NCBI GenBank assembly: GCA_014529385.2
Contig: CM043957.1
Coordinates: 87,334,381-87,398,380, forward strand
Source of the DNA: Adiantum capillus-veneris
Taxonomy: Eukaryota; Streptophyta; Polypodiopsida; Polypodiales; Pteridaceae
Direction of reading: 5' to 3'
Length of the DNA stretch: 64,000 nucleotides
Below the pieces are notes generated by a model that saw only the letters and a list, made by a program, of their open reading frames with translations, had not been told where the DNA came from and did not search any database. Shown here one piece after another: positions 56,145 through 64,000 of the stretch (positions are counted from its first letter, which is position 1; every line of letters starts with the position of its first letter). The position numbers and the translations under genes are program-made.

Positions 56145-59100
56145 CTACACTTTTTGGCAAACCAAGCATTCCCTGACATACTTATCAATGTCTGCTTTAA
56201 GGCTAGGCCAAAAGAAATATCTTTCCATTGCTAAGGTCGTAGGGAGAATACCCCGATGACCTGCATAAGGCGAAGCATGTGCTTCATCCATGATCTTCTT
56301 TCTTAATGGTTCCGCCACACATATGGCCTGATGGTGGTAGAGATAACCGTCCCGAATGGAATAGGGAAACTCATTCTCTCCACGATGTAGCTTTCCCCAA
56401 ATGGTGGAGAAGTCTGGATCATTTGGATATAAATCCGGTAGTGCTTCTAATTCTTGGTGATACACCGAAGTGATAGCGATCACCCTTGGCGGCCTAGACA
56501 ATGCGTCTGCGACTACATTCTTACTCCCAGCCATGTGAAGGATCTGGAAGTGAAACATAGACAAAAAGTTTGCCCATCTCATCTGCTTCTCAGATAGTTT
56601 CCTTTGCGTAAGGAAGTACCGCAAACTCTGGTGATCAGTCTTGATCACAAAATCCGTCCCTAGAAGATAGTGCTTCCAGTTGGATAAGGCGTGAATCACA
56701 GCCGTGAGTTCCTTTTCGTAGATTGATACATGCAACTCTGCATCCTTAAGCCGTCTACTTTCGTAGGCCACTGCATGGCCTTCTTGGTTTAACACTGCTC
56801 CGATGCAATTGCCTGAAGCATCGCAGTGAACCTCAAATGGTTTCCTTAAGTCAGGCACTATCAAAATAGGTCCATGGCTTAGCAAGTAGTGGAGCCGATC
56901 AAAAGCTCCTTGTTGGCTCGATCCCCATCTGAAAGGAATCTTCTTCTTTGTCAAGTCATGAAGTGGTCCTGCTACATGAGCAAATCCTCGGACAAACCTT
57001 CGATAGTATGAACATAACCCCAGGAAGCTACGTGCATCATGTACCGTAGTGGGAATAGGCCAATCTTCGACCACTCGGATCTTGGCAGGATCCATACTCA
57101 CTTGATTGTGAGAGACTATATGGCCGAGATAGTGTATCTCAGAGAGAAAGAACTCGCTCTTGGTTGCATTCACATGCAACTCATGCTTTCGCAATTCTTG
57201 AAACACTAAGTCCAAGTGCTTCCGATGTTCCTCTTCTGACTTAGAGAAGATGAGTATGTCGTCAAAGAATACTCCCGTAAAAGCTCGATACGGGCTGAAA
57301 ATGCGGTCCATCATGCGATTGAAGGTCGCAAGAGCATTGGTCAAGCCGAAAGGCATTACCAAAAATTCATATAGTCCAAAGGTTGTGCGGAAAGCAGTCT
57401 TATGGACATCCTCAGGGGCGATCCGTATCTGATGATACCCACTCTTTAAGTCTATGCGACTAAAGACACTTGCACCCTGCAACTTATCAAGTATATCATC
57501 AATCCGAGGGATCGGAAAGCGATTCTTGATCGTGATCTTGTTTAAAGACCTATAGTCTATGCACATTCGAAACGTGCCATCTTTCTTCTGCACCAGTAGA
57601 ACTGGAGAGCAGTAGGGTGAAGCACTTGGCCGTACTAACCCTTTCTCTAGAAGCTCGCTGACTTGCTTCAAAATTTCCTCTTGCTGAGCAAGACTTACCC
57701 GATAAGGGGGTTGATTGGGAGGCGAGCTACCCGGTATGAGATGTATGCGGTGATCTTCCGGGCATACCGGAGGGAGTTCATCAGGAAGTGTTTCTGTGAA
57801 ACAATCTTTGTACTTTTCAATAAATTGAAGATGCTTAATTTCAAGACTAGAGGGAGAGTCCCTACTAGTTTTATCCTTTGCAAAAATCAAGTAAGCAGAA
57901 ACACACTTCTTCATTTCTTTCTTAATGGAGATGTGGCTTACAATTGGGAACTGCCAATCTCCTGCATCAGCTTGAATCTTTATTTTCTTACCCCCATGAT
58001 CAAAAGTGAGGGTCTTTTCCACATAATCGGGAATAGGTGTCATGTGAAAGTGCCATGGCATACCCAAGATGATATCACATCCCTCGATGGGTGCCATCAA
58101 AAATGATTCGCGGTCCTTGTACTCGCCAATCCGAAGATTGAGCTGTCCTTGCACGGGAGTTGCATTGGTTGTCAACCCCTCGAATGCCGATCCGGATGTA
58201 ACTGGTGTGCCAAGCTGAGCCGGTGTGAGGCACAATCGTTCCGCAGTATTCAGGGAGATGAAGTTATCCGTGGATCCTGGATCATAAAGAATCAGTACTC
58301 GCTGGTTGTTCAAAGACCCCGAGCCCTTCAGAAGTTGACGCTTCCCTTTCTCTGTTTCTGTGTTTCCTTGAACATCTGGAATTGAGTTCGGGCTTGGTGG
58401 TGCGGGTTCCTTCCTTGCTTTCTCTTGCCTGGTAGAGGCTTGTTCTTGCCGTTGCTGCTTTAGCAGGCAGTCCGGTTTCATATGTCCTTTCTCGCCACAG
58501 TAGAAGCATCTTCCTTCCTCTCTGAAAGTTTTAAGTTGAGTAGGAGAAAGATACTTAGTTCGCTTGCCAGTGCCCTCTGGCTTCTTAGAATGATCATCAT
58601 CTCTAGATGGAGGATGTTTTCTTCCTTGGCCCCCTTGGTCATCGTAGACCCCTCTTTGTCTTGCACGGTAAGTGCTATGCTCCATCTTTCTGGGCGTCCT
58701 AGTAGAGTGCAAATCCTCAGCGATGATTGCTGACTCCATCATCCTTTGAAGAGTATCATGCGGATACACCTTCATACTCTTACGAAGCTGCAGTTGGAGA
58801 CCCGCTTTGAACTTTCTTTTCTTTTCCTCGTCGGCAATCTTCATGAAGGGAGTGACCTTCAGAAGAACCGACCAATACTTGTCCACATAAGTCGTTACTC
58901 TTTCATATTCCTTCTGGGCAAGCCAGTCCCATTCCTTCCGTATGTCCTGCTCGAAGCCAGGTGGAAGAAATTGTTCATAAAATTCAGATTTGAAGCTCTC
59001 CCAAGTTCTGGCCTGAGAACCTTCGAGAATCTTGGCTAACCACCAATTACTTGCCGTTTCCTTGAGGTGCATCCCCACATGGTGTAATTTGGATTTTTCT

Positions 59101-59225
59101 GTGAAGTGCCCATTGGTAAAGGCGACTTCAAACTGTCTGATGAAGGAGAGTGCTTTGGAGATGTCTCTCCGTCCCTTGTAGGTTTCGAACTCGACGTCCT
59201 TGTCGCTTGATTTGAAGATTCTCAT
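56145..59225 (-). pseudogene. Gypsy-C gag-pol, 1,026-codon open frame
   Basis: One open frame holds the gag core ('FETYKGRRDISKALSFIRQ', 'ETASNWWLAKI', 'EWDWLAQKEYERVTTYVDKY'; residues 1-180). The CCHC knuckle 'CFYCGEKGHMKPDC' is near residue 245 and the protease 'ILYDPGSTDNFIS' near 315. RT spans about 500-730 with 'IDYRSLNKITIKNRFPIPRI' and 'FFDDILIFS'. RNase H follows with 'VHCDASGNCIGAVL' and 'KTDHQSLRYFLTQRKLSEKQ', then the integrase zinc finger ('HASPYAGHRG', 'CLVCQKV'). It ends at a TAG that replaces Lys before YDRHK. The N-terminal gag lies upstream in another frame. Confidence 0.95.
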
Positions 59226-59265
59226 GCGATGTTGAGACTTGCGACCTTGCTTCTTGAATCGAGGC

Positions 59266-59679
59266 TTATCTTGATTCTTTAGGTTGATGTAGGGTAGTGG
59301 CAGTAGTAGCGGCTTCCTTCTTCTGATGAGATGATCGAGAAGTAGAAGTATAATCAGGAGAGTAAGATGGAGATGAGATAGAGCTGTCCTTGCTCTCGTC
59401 TAGCAAAGAGAGCGCTTTTTCCTGGTCTTTCCTTGAAGTAGGCCGTTCATTTCGATCCGAAGATCCTTTGTGCACCTCGGCACGTTCTTCTTCTCTTGCC
59501 TCCTGTGGTCTCACACCAACAGTGTTGTCTGGATGCTTGGCTGCATCAGTTCCATTCGTTTTCTTCATTCCGCCCAAAAGCTTTTGGACGTCTGGCAACA
59601 GTAAGATTTGTTGCAACTCCGTAAGTTGAGCTTGCATTTGTTGAAGCTCCTCTTCAACGCTTCTCCCTTGGCTCGACAT
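59266..59679 (-). pseudogene. Gypsy-C gag N-terminal part
   Basis: This 137-codon frame starts at ATG 59679 ('MSSQGRSVEEELQQMQAQLT'), ~55 bases downstream of the primer-binding site. It has a Gln/Leu-rich helix ('QQMQAQLTELQQILLL'), then a Lys/Glu/Ser-rich region. It ends in TAA at 59266. The +1 frame continues across this point as 'NLKNQDKPRFKKQG', then 'RMRIFKSSDK', into the 1,026-codon frame. A one-base indel, or programmed frameshifting, would link the two. Confidence 0.85.
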
Positions 59680-59734
59680 GGTTCTTCCCGTTCTTCCCGG
59701 AATCGTCCTTCTTTGCAGAGAAAGAGAGGAGTCC

Positions 59735-59748
59735 GAGCTCTGATACCA
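59735..59748 (-). promoter_or_regulatory. Primer-binding site of Gypsy-C
   Basis: The minus strand reads TGGTATCAGAGCTC, one base after the 5' LTR, complementary to initiator Met-tRNA. Confidence 0.9.
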
Positions 59749-59749
59749 C

Positions 59750-61043
59750 TGTCACAAAACGGGAGCGTACACGAGCACTTCGAAATCTGAAAAATAATAT
59801 ACTTTGCAAAAGGGAGAGAAGGGAGAAGATCGACACAGTATTGGGGACCAGAAGATGGGCTGGTCCCCCCCGTTAAGAGTATTCTTTTATTCAGGGAGAA
59901 TTCTTATACAAGCACGAGAACCCGAGGAAACCCCTCCGTTCTGTAATCTTAGACCCGAGGGTCGTGCTTTCCCGTAAAGGGCTTGGGCACAAGGCCGTCC
60001 TTCCCGTAAGGGACTTAGGCGCGAAGCCGTACTTTCCCGTAAGGGACTTAGGCGTGAAGCCGTACTTCCCGTGAAGGGCCTTCCCGTGAGATGGGAGATT
60101 CCTGCAAAACAAACCACACAAAGCAGCTATTTTTAATGCGTATCAACACCTTATACCTGTCACTCCTTGCTCGGAGAATGAACCTCCGTACTCAATCGTC
60201 ACGCGAGTACTTGCAAACTTCGTCGCTAGTCTCTGCTCCAGAATCCCAGCGCTTGCACTTCCTGTTGCTTTGGGCTCCCTCCAAACTGAAACGCTGGCTA
60301 CCCTTTTATAGGGTCTGACACCCGGCAGGAATAGGGGTCCAAAAGCAAAGCTTGGCGCTCCTAGAGAGAGGAGAGAGAAAATTGTGTTTTCTAGAGAGAG
60401 GAGAGAGAGAGATCGCAATTCAGCCCCCCTGTCTTGGTTTTTACGCTGGCTTTTTCTATAAGAGCCTTGTCTGCTTTATTTTATTAATAAAGGGGCCGGT
60501 CACTTAAAAGTGATCGGTCACTTTATAAAATAAAGTGTGAACCTGTTCAAACTTTAAAAACTCACTCAGTTAGTGAAAACAATGCTACACGGACACATTC
60601 CAGGCGTCCCCCGGTGCAGGACACGACACAGATGCAATGCAGACAGAGTCTCCTCGCGAGAAAACATCTGTCCTCCCGCGACCGTTCCTGCTTTTCGTAA
60701 AAAGCGTCATTGAACCCATCTTTATTCTTGTGCTTGCGTTCTTACGCGTATTTTCTTACTCAGTTCGGATTTCTTCCTTAGCCTACGGAATGCCCCCTTA
60801 CTGATGCACCCGTCACCCATCATGTGACGCATCAGGGGCACTCGTAACCCGGCCCTTTCCACCGAACTTACGAAAACTCCTTCGCGATGTTTGCCGTCAC
60901 CCATCAAATGACACATCTGAGTTTGTCCGTTCCTGATGGCAGTTCCTGTAGCTACAATCTTTTAACACTTCTTAGTGCACATAATAAAATATCCTAAAAA
61001 GAGATTAATCATTAAAAATAAGAAAATAGTCCAATTAGCAACA
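59750..61043 (-). repeat. 5' LTR of Gypsy-C
   Basis: In minus-strand sense it starts TGTTGCTAATTGGAC at 61043 and ends GTTTTGTGACA at 59750. It is 1,294 bp and includes a ~38-bp tandem array (59955-60090). Only 69 bp of the partner LTR remain. Confidence 0.92.
59955..60090. repeat. ~38-bp tandem repeat in the Gypsy-C LTR
   Basis: About four units of the form TTCCCGTAAGGGACTTAGGC plus GCGAAGCCGTAC are seen at 59965-60085, with unit-to-unit changes and a shorter last unit. Each contains the palindrome-like CCCGTAAGGG. It lies near the R/U5 side of the LTR. Confidence 0.88.
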
Positions 61044-62068
61044 TTGGGCCACAAAATCTATTCGTGTCATTAGCTTTAGAATGACAAGGGGGGCATTTTA
61101 TTACTCTGCTGTAAAGTCAACTGATGCACCATTTTTAAGCAGGAAGCCCAATGTGGGAAAATTGCATGCATGAGTGCCCAATGGCACTTTTTGACGAATT
61201 TACCAAAAATGTGAAGGGGAGGCGTGTGGAAATCAGCAGGGGGGGCATTATTGAGTTTCCTGTCACAGGTTAAGAGCTATTGTGTGCAAGCTTTCCCTCT
61301 CATGTACAATGTAGTGCAAGAAGTGATGTCATGCACACTCGACATTGCTCTCTCTCTCGCCTACGTGCAGTACCGTGATGCCCCACAAGAGGGCTCTTCA
61401 TTTGACCTATGTACAGTTGTGTGGTCTTATGCTTCTGTGGTGAGGCAGCAGCCTCTTTGAGCAGGAACATGGGTATCTAATTGCTACTCCAAAAGCAGGC
61501 ACCGGTGAGGGTGATAACCTCACCTTACAGGTGCTTTTTAAGCGCTGGTTATGCATTGTTTTTGGACTGTTTTGCAGCTGTATGGATGCTAGAAGCATTG
61601 GGAACAATGCCCCACTATTAGAGGACAATTCGGGGACTGTTTAAGACTGAAAACAGGGTAAAAACCAGTAAATACAGCGAGATATGATTGCTGTTTTTGG
61701 GCTGAAAACAGAGGGTTTATGTCATTAAAAGCGAGTTTAACACGGGGATTTGTTTAGGGCGCGTTTTGGGGCCGTTATGCTACCGAAATTTTGCCAGAAC
61801 AGGTATGATCTAGTTGGACACATGTGAAGATACCCAGGACTTTAGTTTTGTAACTTTACTCTCTAAAGGAATAAAGAAATATTGAAAGGGGCGCCAGTTA
61901 TTGGAAGCTACAGGTTGTTGACGTATGCTCGGAGCATGCTAGCTTCCGAGCCGTGTGTGCTTTGAAGTGTTAATTCCTGTTACAGGTTTCTATTTGCAAA
62001 GTTTCTCTGTGTATTAAAGTAAAGTTTCAGGTGAAATCGTACGTCTACCACCCTATGGGTCGGTTTCA
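61044..62068 (+). repeat. 3' LTR of Gypsy-B, right part
   Basis: It resumes at TGGGCCACAAAATCTATTC, matching 41557 of the 5' LTR. It continues through GTCACAGGTT (61262, where the 5' copy holds the reversed solo LTR), CCCCACAAGAGGGCTC and the AATAAAGAAATATTGAAAGG block (61870), to GTCGGTTTCA. It includes ~60 bp of the LTR lost from the 5' copy near 41580. Confidence 0.88.
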
Positions 62069-62395
62069 GTAGCCATCTTGGTAGATGGCACGTATGTTTG
62101 GGTGTGAACCGAGCACATAAAAGGTAGGACCCATCTGCCTCGTATGTGGCAACCAAACCGTGCAGGTAGCTCTGGAAAAGCGCACACCTTTGAGAAGAGA
62201 GTATGGACAGCTATAGCAATGGCTTGGGCCCATAAAGACTTGGGCAGATGGAGGATGCTCAAGGACTATCTCTGCTTTGATACCTTTGAAACCAGAAAAT
62301 CACCCTACAAGACTAAAAAACAATGCAAACAAATTGAACTAAAAGAGAACGCTCTTTAGTCAAGACACAGTGGGGCGAAGTTGCCCCCTTATAGA
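62069..62395 (-). pseudogene. LINE-M2 ORF1, right part
   Basis: LINE-M2 resumes beyond Gypsy-B. The stretch near 62125-62165 (GACCCATCTGCCTCG, GGCAACCAAAC, GCAGG) matches 27630-27665 of LINE-M1. The direction is minus, N-terminal to the zinc knuckle region. The coding is degraded. The 5' limit is uncertain, somewhere before the C10/G35 tracts. Confidence 0.65.
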
Positions 62396-62451
62396 GTCCC
62401 CCCCCCAAAGTAAAAACAACAAGCACACACAAGCCACCACAAAATGAGGGC

Positions 62452-62453
<2 letters not shown>

Positions 62454-62488
<35 letters not shown>
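62454..62488. repeat. Poly(G)35 homopolymer
   Basis: An uninterrupted run of 35 G, preceded by GGGCCC; a run of 10 C lies ~50 bp upstream (62398-62407). Runs of this length are rare in nuclear DNA and could form G-quadruplexes. Length may be affected by sequencing error. Confidence 0.9.
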
Positions 62489-62489
<1 letters not shown>

Positions 62490-62776
62490 ATTCAAGAGCT
62501 GGGTAAGGTGCACTGGGGACCCAGCGATGAGGTTGTTGACCTGTTTGATTGCCGGGATCAAACCCAGGAGACATTCATTAGTGTACTTTTAAGGAGGGAG
62601 TCGTCAATGCAATTATGAACACCTTTTCCTATCAAAACATAGCAGTTGCAGTTTGTAAATATAGATTGAAGAAGTCAGAGAGTGCCCATGATGTAGGTTT
62701 GTCTAAGGTTCTGATGGCTGTTATGTTGAGATCAATGCGAATATGCCTTCATTGTACTTTTTTGCCGTTATAACAG
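62489..62776 (+). other. NUP62 giant intron, 3' end
   Basis: It includes a short SINE-like stretch on the minus strand near 62500-62575 (GGGTTTGATCCC box). The rest is T-rich and ends in the acceptor GCCGTTATAACAG. Confidence 0.5.
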
Positions 62777-62875
62777 GCAGGTGAGGTGGGCATGTCTGGT
62801 GGTGGTAGTCCCATTGATGTGGTGGTGCGGATTCTAAATAATCAGCTGAGCTCGTTGGTCTGGATTGATGAAAAG
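62777..62875 (+). CDS. NUP62: NUP62 exon (third in window)
   Basis: This 99-bp exon is bounded by TAACAG and GTTAGC. It encodes 33 codons in phase 0: 'AGEVGMSGGGSPIDVVVR', then 'ILNNQLSSLVWIDEK'. The 'PxDVVVRILNNQLSSLxWIDEKA' segment is the most conserved stretch of plant NUP62 C-termini as I know them, which makes the identification firm. An alternative acceptor four bases downstream (GCAG) would break the frame. The donor GTTAGC is weaker than consensus. Confidence 0.93.
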
Positions 62876-62969
62876 GTTAGCTAGAAAGCTTGTTTTTTTA
62901 ATGTCGCTTGCTTTACGTAGCTGCTGGAAAGGTGTCTTTTCTTAACCTGTGTGCAAAATGTGAGTTCAG

Positions 62970-63062
62970 GCGGAAGAGCTCTCCTCAAGAATACACAAGT
63001 TAGGGGATCATAATTTAACGCCCGACAGAGGCTGGATGAGCTCAAGGTTTCGAGGAGCTTAG
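62970..63062 (+). CDS. NUP62: NUP62 last coding exon
   Basis: It starts after GAGTTCAG in phase 0. It encodes 'AEELSSRIHKLGDHNLTPD', then 'RGWMSSRFRGA', and stops at TAG (63060-63062). In plant NUP62 the protein usually ends shortly after a 'WMS'-type motif; here six residues follow it. The preceding intron is short (62876-62969, 94 bp). With the other three exons it completes a 127-residue coiled-coil C-terminus, split by one 33-kb intron and two short ones. Confidence 0.9.
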   Translation, partial: AEELSSRIHKLGDHNLTPDRGWMSSRFRGA

Positions 63063-64000
63063 GACTGAAAACGAACCATCATTTATTTGTGAAAACATCT
63101 GATCTGGTGGCCTTGTTTCACACGAGTGTTAGTTCCTTGTCAAGAGCATATGTGAGTAAATGCAGGCTTCAGAATGGATAATCCAGGTGTCATGTCCAAA
63201 AAACTGAAGCTGGTTCCATATTTGTTGTGGTCATGGTAAGGTGTTCTACTAATCTGTTGGCAAGGAATTAAAGATGATGGCAAATAGTCTCTGTTTGCAG
63301 GCCTGTTAGGGTGTTCTTGTGTGTATATTGTGCTGCTAGAATTATTCATGTCATTATCACATCCTTAGATTAATTTTGGGAGTTTTTTAAACATGGGATG
63401 CTTTCGTGTGATGAAATTTATTGTTGGTGCTTCGTCCATTTTCATGTGTATTTGTGTGTCTTCTAGATAACCCTTGTTTCTGAAATATAGGTCCTCCAGA
63501 TAGATTATTTGTTTGCAATTGTGATTGTCGCGGATCTCTCCTGCTTAGCTTGGTGACCTCCTTGAAACGGGTGGCTCATAAGGGAGATCTTTGCCGATGG
63601 TTTTGAGTTATGTATAATAAGGTCACATATAGGTTTGGATGAAATGTAAATGCTATTTTCTGACAGACTCTCAATATATTTCGTCATGGGCCAATTCGTT
63701 TCCTTCTTAAACTTCTGATTTATGTGGCCTAAAGTTTTTTTTGAATATCTTAGTAGGAAATACAGACCTTGCAAATTTGTGATATGTGCATGTTAGGTGC
63801 AGAATCTTAGGACTGATATTTTCAACAATCCTCTTGCAAGGAATTTTCAAAAAGGGCCTGTGAAATTGCATTTCAAAGAAGTGTGATGCAACGTGTTGCA
63901 ACTATACAATCATGGACAGCAACAAAGCCTGCAACTTGGGACTTGCTCTTGTGCTACCCTCATGAAGTCCTGATGAGTTTAAATTTTTTCGTAAAATCCA
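63063..64000 (+). other. NUP62 3' UTR and downstream sequence
   Basis: No coding is recognised. A possible 3'-UTR intron runs from 63236 (CATG/GTAAGG) to about 63300 (GTTTGCAG). T-rich sequence follows to the window end; I saw no convincing AATAAA signal. No transposon was recognised here. Confidence 0.45.

Larger units (their letters stand above)
54915..61043 (-). mobile_element. Gypsy-C: best-preserved Ty3/gypsy element, 3' LTR truncated
   Basis: Minus-strand layout: 5' LTR 59750-61043 (1,294 bp), primer-binding site 59735-59748, gag, one long gag-pol frame, polypurine tract 54984-54997, then only the first 69 bp of the 3' LTR (54915-54983). Those 69 bp are identical to the start of the 5' LTR (60975-61043). 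The truncation and the loss of ~165 bp of the host LTR-B coincide at 54914/54915, so a single deletion across the left junction explains both. No TSD remains. Confidence 0.93.
41144..62068 (+). mobile_element. Gypsy-B: Ty3/gypsy element, expanded by nested insertions
   Basis: The outer ends are TGTCACGAGGACG (41144) and GTCGGTTTCA (62068). The flanks are ATAGC (41139-41143) and GTAGC (62069-62073), a 5-bp duplication with one mismatch. Its own parts are the 5' LTR (41144-41699 plus 43167-43994), gag (44057-44316 plus 49670 onward), pol to about 54310, a polypurine tract (54656-54669) and the 3' LTR (54670-54914 plus 61044-62068). The rest is a reversed solo LTR, Gypsy-A and Gypsy-C. Without these it would be about 8 kb. 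Confidence 0.9.

Noticed and set aside
57663-58106. 147-codon + strand frame
   Set aside because: Antisense shadow of the Gypsy-C protease/RT region.
60722-60916. Small ORF with repeated 'RHMMGDG' / 'CHLMGDG' near 60790-60910
   Set aside because: It arises from a short degenerate duplication (CACCCATCATGTGACGCATC-like) within the Gypsy-C LTR; no gene signal.
54915-61044. The two identical ~70-bp segments as a very long target-site duplication or as a separate terminal-repeat element
   Set aside because: The left copy begins right after a polypurine tract and the right copy is the start of a 1,294-bp LTR ending at a primer-binding site, so they are the two LTR starts, one truncated.
62389-62574. 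Proline-rich minus-strand frames near the poly(G)
   Set aside because: Poly-Pro comes from reading the 35-base G run on the other strand.

Overview
This is nuclear DNA from a land plant with a large, repeat-rich genome. The evidence is plant-type Ty3/gypsy and Ty1/copia LTR retrotransposons with initiator-Met-tRNA-type primer-binding sites (TGGTATCAGAGC), L1-type LINEs, and spliced exons of a plant nucleoporin gene. I cannot name the species; introns this large fit a fern, lycophyte or gymnosperm better than a compact angiosperm genome (inference). No prokaryotic system, CRISPR array, rRNA or tRNA gene was seen.

Host gene. Four exons on the + strand (28914-29017, 29243-29330, 62777-62875, 62970-63062) are phase-compatible and together encode the C-terminal coiled coil of nucleoporin NUP62 (Nsp1_C family), ending at a TAG. 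The intron between the second and third exons here is 33,446 bp. The exons upstream are not in the window, so the preceding intron is at least 28.9 kb. Nearly everything else in the window is intronic transposon sequence.

Upstream intron (1-28913). A LINE ORF2 tail (1-789, -) is followed by gag and LTR fragments. Gypsy-F (about 3208-16719, -) has its gag split by a perfect solo LTR (8011-8684) and its 5' LTR split by a copia element (9824-15613, TSD CAAGC) and by a LINE 3' fragment lying inside a (GA)n tract. A gag fragment (16720-17530) and an integrase scrap (17592-17722) come next. Then a minus-strand LINE (LINE-M1, about 17750-28230) is interrupted by a small non-coding LTR element (18465-20577, TSD TTACC) and by Gypsy-I (21481-27364, +).

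Giant intron (29331-62776). About 4 kb without recognised coding is followed by a LINE inserted inside another LINE (33485-39988), with microsatellites at every junction. A second minus-strand LINE (LINE-M2, about 40600-41143 plus 62069-62395) contains Gypsy-B (41144-62068, +). Gypsy-B in turn holds a reversed solo LTR in its 5' LTR, the internally deleted Gypsy-A in its gag, and the relatively intact Gypsy-C (minus strand) in its 3' LTR. The nesting is therefore NUP62 intron > LINE > Gypsy-B > Gypsy-A, Gypsy-C and a solo LTR. Target-site duplications or rejoined coding sequence support most of these steps.

All retrotransposon reading frames carry stops, frameshifts or deletions; I see no intact element. 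The strongest lead is that the LINE family repeatedly abuts (TC)n/(TG)n microsatellites with one fixed polarity, which suggests targeting of simple repeats.
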